The position numbers and the translations under genes are program-made. This document shows, in pieces, positions 3,872 to 5,638 of a DNA stretch of 5,638 bases. This stretch comes from an uncultured Collinsella sp. Lineage in GTDB: Bacteria > Actinomycetota > Coriobacteriia > Coriobacteriales > Coriobacteriaceae. Position 1 is the first letter of the stretch, and each line of letters starts with the position of its first letter. Under the pieces are notes generated by a model, which worked only from the letters and a program-made list of their open reading frames with translations, ran no database searches and was not told where the DNA came from. The stretch lies in assembly GCA_900551205.1 (NCBI GenBank), contig URUW01000123.1, forward strand, positions 1 through 5,638. The letters are read 5' to 3'.

Positions 3872-5638
3872 ATGACCGAGCACCAAGCAATCAGCCGTCG
3901 AGCATTCACGTTGGGCCTAGGACTCGCAGCATTGTCGCCATTTGCAAGCCTGCCCGAAACCGCGGCGCTGGGCCTTCCCGTGCGCGCGGCATTTGCAGAA
4001 GACACGCCCACACCGGCGAAGAGCCTCCATAATTTCGTCATTCGCCTTCGCCCCGCGGGCTATTTTCGCACCGCAAGCGTCAACGAAGACGGCAACGTTA
4101 TCGGCAACGTCTGTCACCTGTTTAACGACGGCACGTCAAGCAAGCTCATCCTCGAGCGCGTGCTGACCGATGCAGATAATACAAATTGGTATGCCATCCG
4201 CACCTTACTCAATTTCGAAGAGCATAAAAAGACGGGCTACAGCATTTGGTCGGTCGACGGCGACTCGGACAAAGATGGAAAGGTCATCCACGTATGGAAT
4301 GGTGAGTATGACAAAAAGCCCAGCCGCGCTTTTGCGTTTGAACGCCAGTTAAACGGAACCTACATCATCCGAGACCGCACAAACGAGAAAAAAGACATTA
4401 ATTACCTGGCCATAGAAAAGGACGGCAAAGACCAGGACAACAACAAGATCTGCCATAAGAGGAAGGACATTCCGTGGGAGCTCGAGCTTGTCGGTTACGA
4501 CATGGGCAAGATCAATACCACGGTTAGAAGTATCGACTGGACCACGTATAGCAGCTACGTCGACGGGCCCTGTTGGATGAAATACGTCGACAACAACAAG
4601 TTCCTCGACGAACTGAGCATCCCGGGCACGCACGATTCGGGCACCTGCAGCGTGGACAACGACACCGAGCCCCAATCCTCCCAAGCAAAATGCCAGCAGG
4701 ATTACATCCCCACGCAGTTGCTCGAAGGCGTTCGCTATTTTGATATTCGACTCGGAAAGGGTGAGAACCCCGGCATCGACCACGGAGCATGTTACCTGCT
4801 CAAAAAAGACGGGAACTTTATGCATCTCTCCGATGTCATCGGGTACTTCAATACGTTTTTGAGCGAAAACCCGACAGAAGCGCTCATCATGCTCGTGTCG
4901 CGGGGCAATGACGAGGCTACCGACGAAAGCCTCACGACGGCCTTGGGCAAGGTTTTTGATGAGAACCCCGACCTGTTCTACACATCGAGCCGCATCCCCA
5001 CGCTGGGCGAGGTGCGCGGAAAGATCGTCCTGCTGCGTCGGTTTGGGCTCGCCGGCAACAGCGTAAGCAGCCACACATGGGGCCTCGACCTCACCCAATG
5101 GGACGACAAAATCGCAGCACACACCGACAGCACCTCTATGTGTCTCGTTCGAGACGAGCGGGGCTTTGAAGCCGTGGGGAAAACGGGTGACGAAGAGCCC
5201 TATTGCACCAAGGTATACGCCCAGGACCATTACGAATGCACAGGAACCGACAAAATCGGCTGGGTCGATATGGCGCTGCAGGAGACAACCAAGCTCGCCC
5301 GCATCATGGTGGACGTCGAGGACAATGACGGGGCCAAGGTAAAGGTCCTGGAGCACAGCTGGTGTATCAACTACACCAGCTGCACGAACTACAAGCAAGG
5401 AAGCAATCCTTTTACCGCAGCACGAGTGGTCAACGAGCATCTATACAAGAGCCAGTATATAAACAGCACCGGAAATGAGAGCACAAAGGAGGACTGCCTC
5501 AAGCACATTGGCATCATTGCGTCCGACTTTGTTGATGCGGCACTGGCCCGAAGCATCTACCAGCGCAATTACGATGCGAAGCACAAGCAGACCGTTTCGT
5601 ACTACCTCCCGACCCGTATGCGCATGACATACGGCGAC
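3872..5638 (+). CDS. Tat-exported PI-PLC-like phospholipase with N-terminal lectin-like domain (3' end missing)
   Basis: The frame stays open for 589 codons to the window end, so the C-terminus is cut off. The N-terminus carries a twin-arginine signal (SRRAFTL, residues 8-14), a hydrophobic stretch and a likely cleavage site after AFA at 42. Residues about 50-208 have repeated YxI/W segments (e.g. VIHVWN, YIIRDR, YLAIE) and look like a ricin-type beta-trefoil; this is by eye only. From about 230 comes a PI-PLC X domain: IPGTHDSGT with H254 and D255, GVRYFDIRL with D291 and R293, and HGACY with H304. The two histidines are 50 residues apart, as in Bacillus PI-PLC (H32/H82). LGEVRGKIVLLRRF (378-391) and GIIASDFVD (547-555) also fit the family. 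The expected reaction is cleavage of phosphatidylinositol, or a GPI-like lipid, to diacylglycerol and a cyclic inositol phosphate, outside the cell. Twelve cysteines follow the signal. Codons are more AT-rich than in fchA-folD. The start has GGAGGAG just upstream. Confidence 0.85.
   Translation, partial: MTEHQAISRRAFTLGLGLAALSPFASLPETAALGLPVRAAFAEDTPTPAKSLHNFVIRLRPAGYFRTASVNEDGNVIGNVCHLFNDGTSSKLILERVLTDADNTNWYAIRTLLNFEEHKKTGYSIWSVDGDSDKDGKVIHVWNGEYDKKPSRAFAFERQLNGTYIIRDRTNEKKDINYLAIEKDGKDQDNNKICHKRKDIPWELELVGYDMGKINTTVRSIDWTTYSSYVDGPCWMKYVDNNKFLDELSIPGTHDSGTCSVDNDTEPQSSQAKCQQDYIPTQLLEGVRYFDIRLGKGENPGIDHGACYLLKKDGNFMHLSDVIGYFNTFLSENPTEALIMLVSRGNDEATDESLTTALGKVFDENPDLFYTSSRIPTLGEVRGKIVLLRRFGLAGNSVSSHTWGLDLTQWDDKIAAHTDSTSMCLVRDERGFEAVGKTGDEEPYCTKVYAQDHYECTGTDKIGWVDMALQETTKLARIMVDVEDNDGAKVKVLEHSWCINYTSCTNYKQGSNPFTAARVVNEHLYKSQYINSTGNESTKEDCLKHIGIIASDFVDAALARSIYQRNYDAKHKQTVSYYLPTRMRMTYGD

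Noticed and set aside
4349..5440. Minus-strand 363-codon open frame
   Set aside because: It lies wholly antisense to the phospholipase gene, whose frame carries clear PI-PLC motifs. The minus frame shows no recognisable domain or ribosome binding site.

Overview
The window looks like a stretch of chromosome from a GC-rich Gram-positive gut bacterium of the Coriobacteriia, most plausibly Collinsella or a close relative. This rests on GC-rich coding DNA, strong AGGAGG-type ribosome binding sites, lipobox lipoproteins with MKKK starts, a Tat-exported phospholipase, and a FolD of the 'DDLSYERGA' type that I associate with Clostridia and Coriobacteria. The genus is an inference from protein style; no search was run.

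Layout. Positions 1-224 are an AT-rich, non-coding, MITE-like element: 28 bp perfect terminal inverted repeats (34 bp with two mismatches) flank a spacer holding a second 15 bp hairpin. On the minus strand, two one-carbon folate genes read leftwards: a cyclohydrolase/cyclodeaminase family gene (fchA-like, 1122-1754), then folD (265-1119) after a 2 bp gap. A candidate promoter lies at 1832-1860. A 377 bp intergenic region separates this operon from the divergent plus-strand genes. These are two tandem paralogous lipoproteins (2132-2731 and 2973-3566), each followed by its own GC-rich terminator and each preceded by an identical 19 bp motif. A third plus-strand gene starts at 3872 and runs off the end of the window. 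It encodes a Tat-signal protein with an N-terminal domain resembling a ricin-type beta-trefoil and a PI-PLC-like X domain.

How the genes fit together. FolD has lost two residues, the Lys and the Gln, that bifunctional FolD enzymes need for cyclohydrolase chemistry. Its operon partner belongs to the family that can supply methenyl-THF cyclohydrolase activity. The pair therefore reads as a split FolD function: dehydrogenase from FolD, cyclohydrolase from the FchA-like protein. The two lipoproteins are a local duplication that includes leader motif, ribosome binding site, coding region and terminator; their function is unknown. The phospholipase is a separate transcription unit and probably a secreted enzyme acting on phosphatidylinositol or related glycolipids.

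The most notable points are the FolD active-site losses beside fchA, the MITE-like element that may supply the operon's terminator, and the duplicated lipoprotein cassette with its 19 bp semi-palindromic motif.
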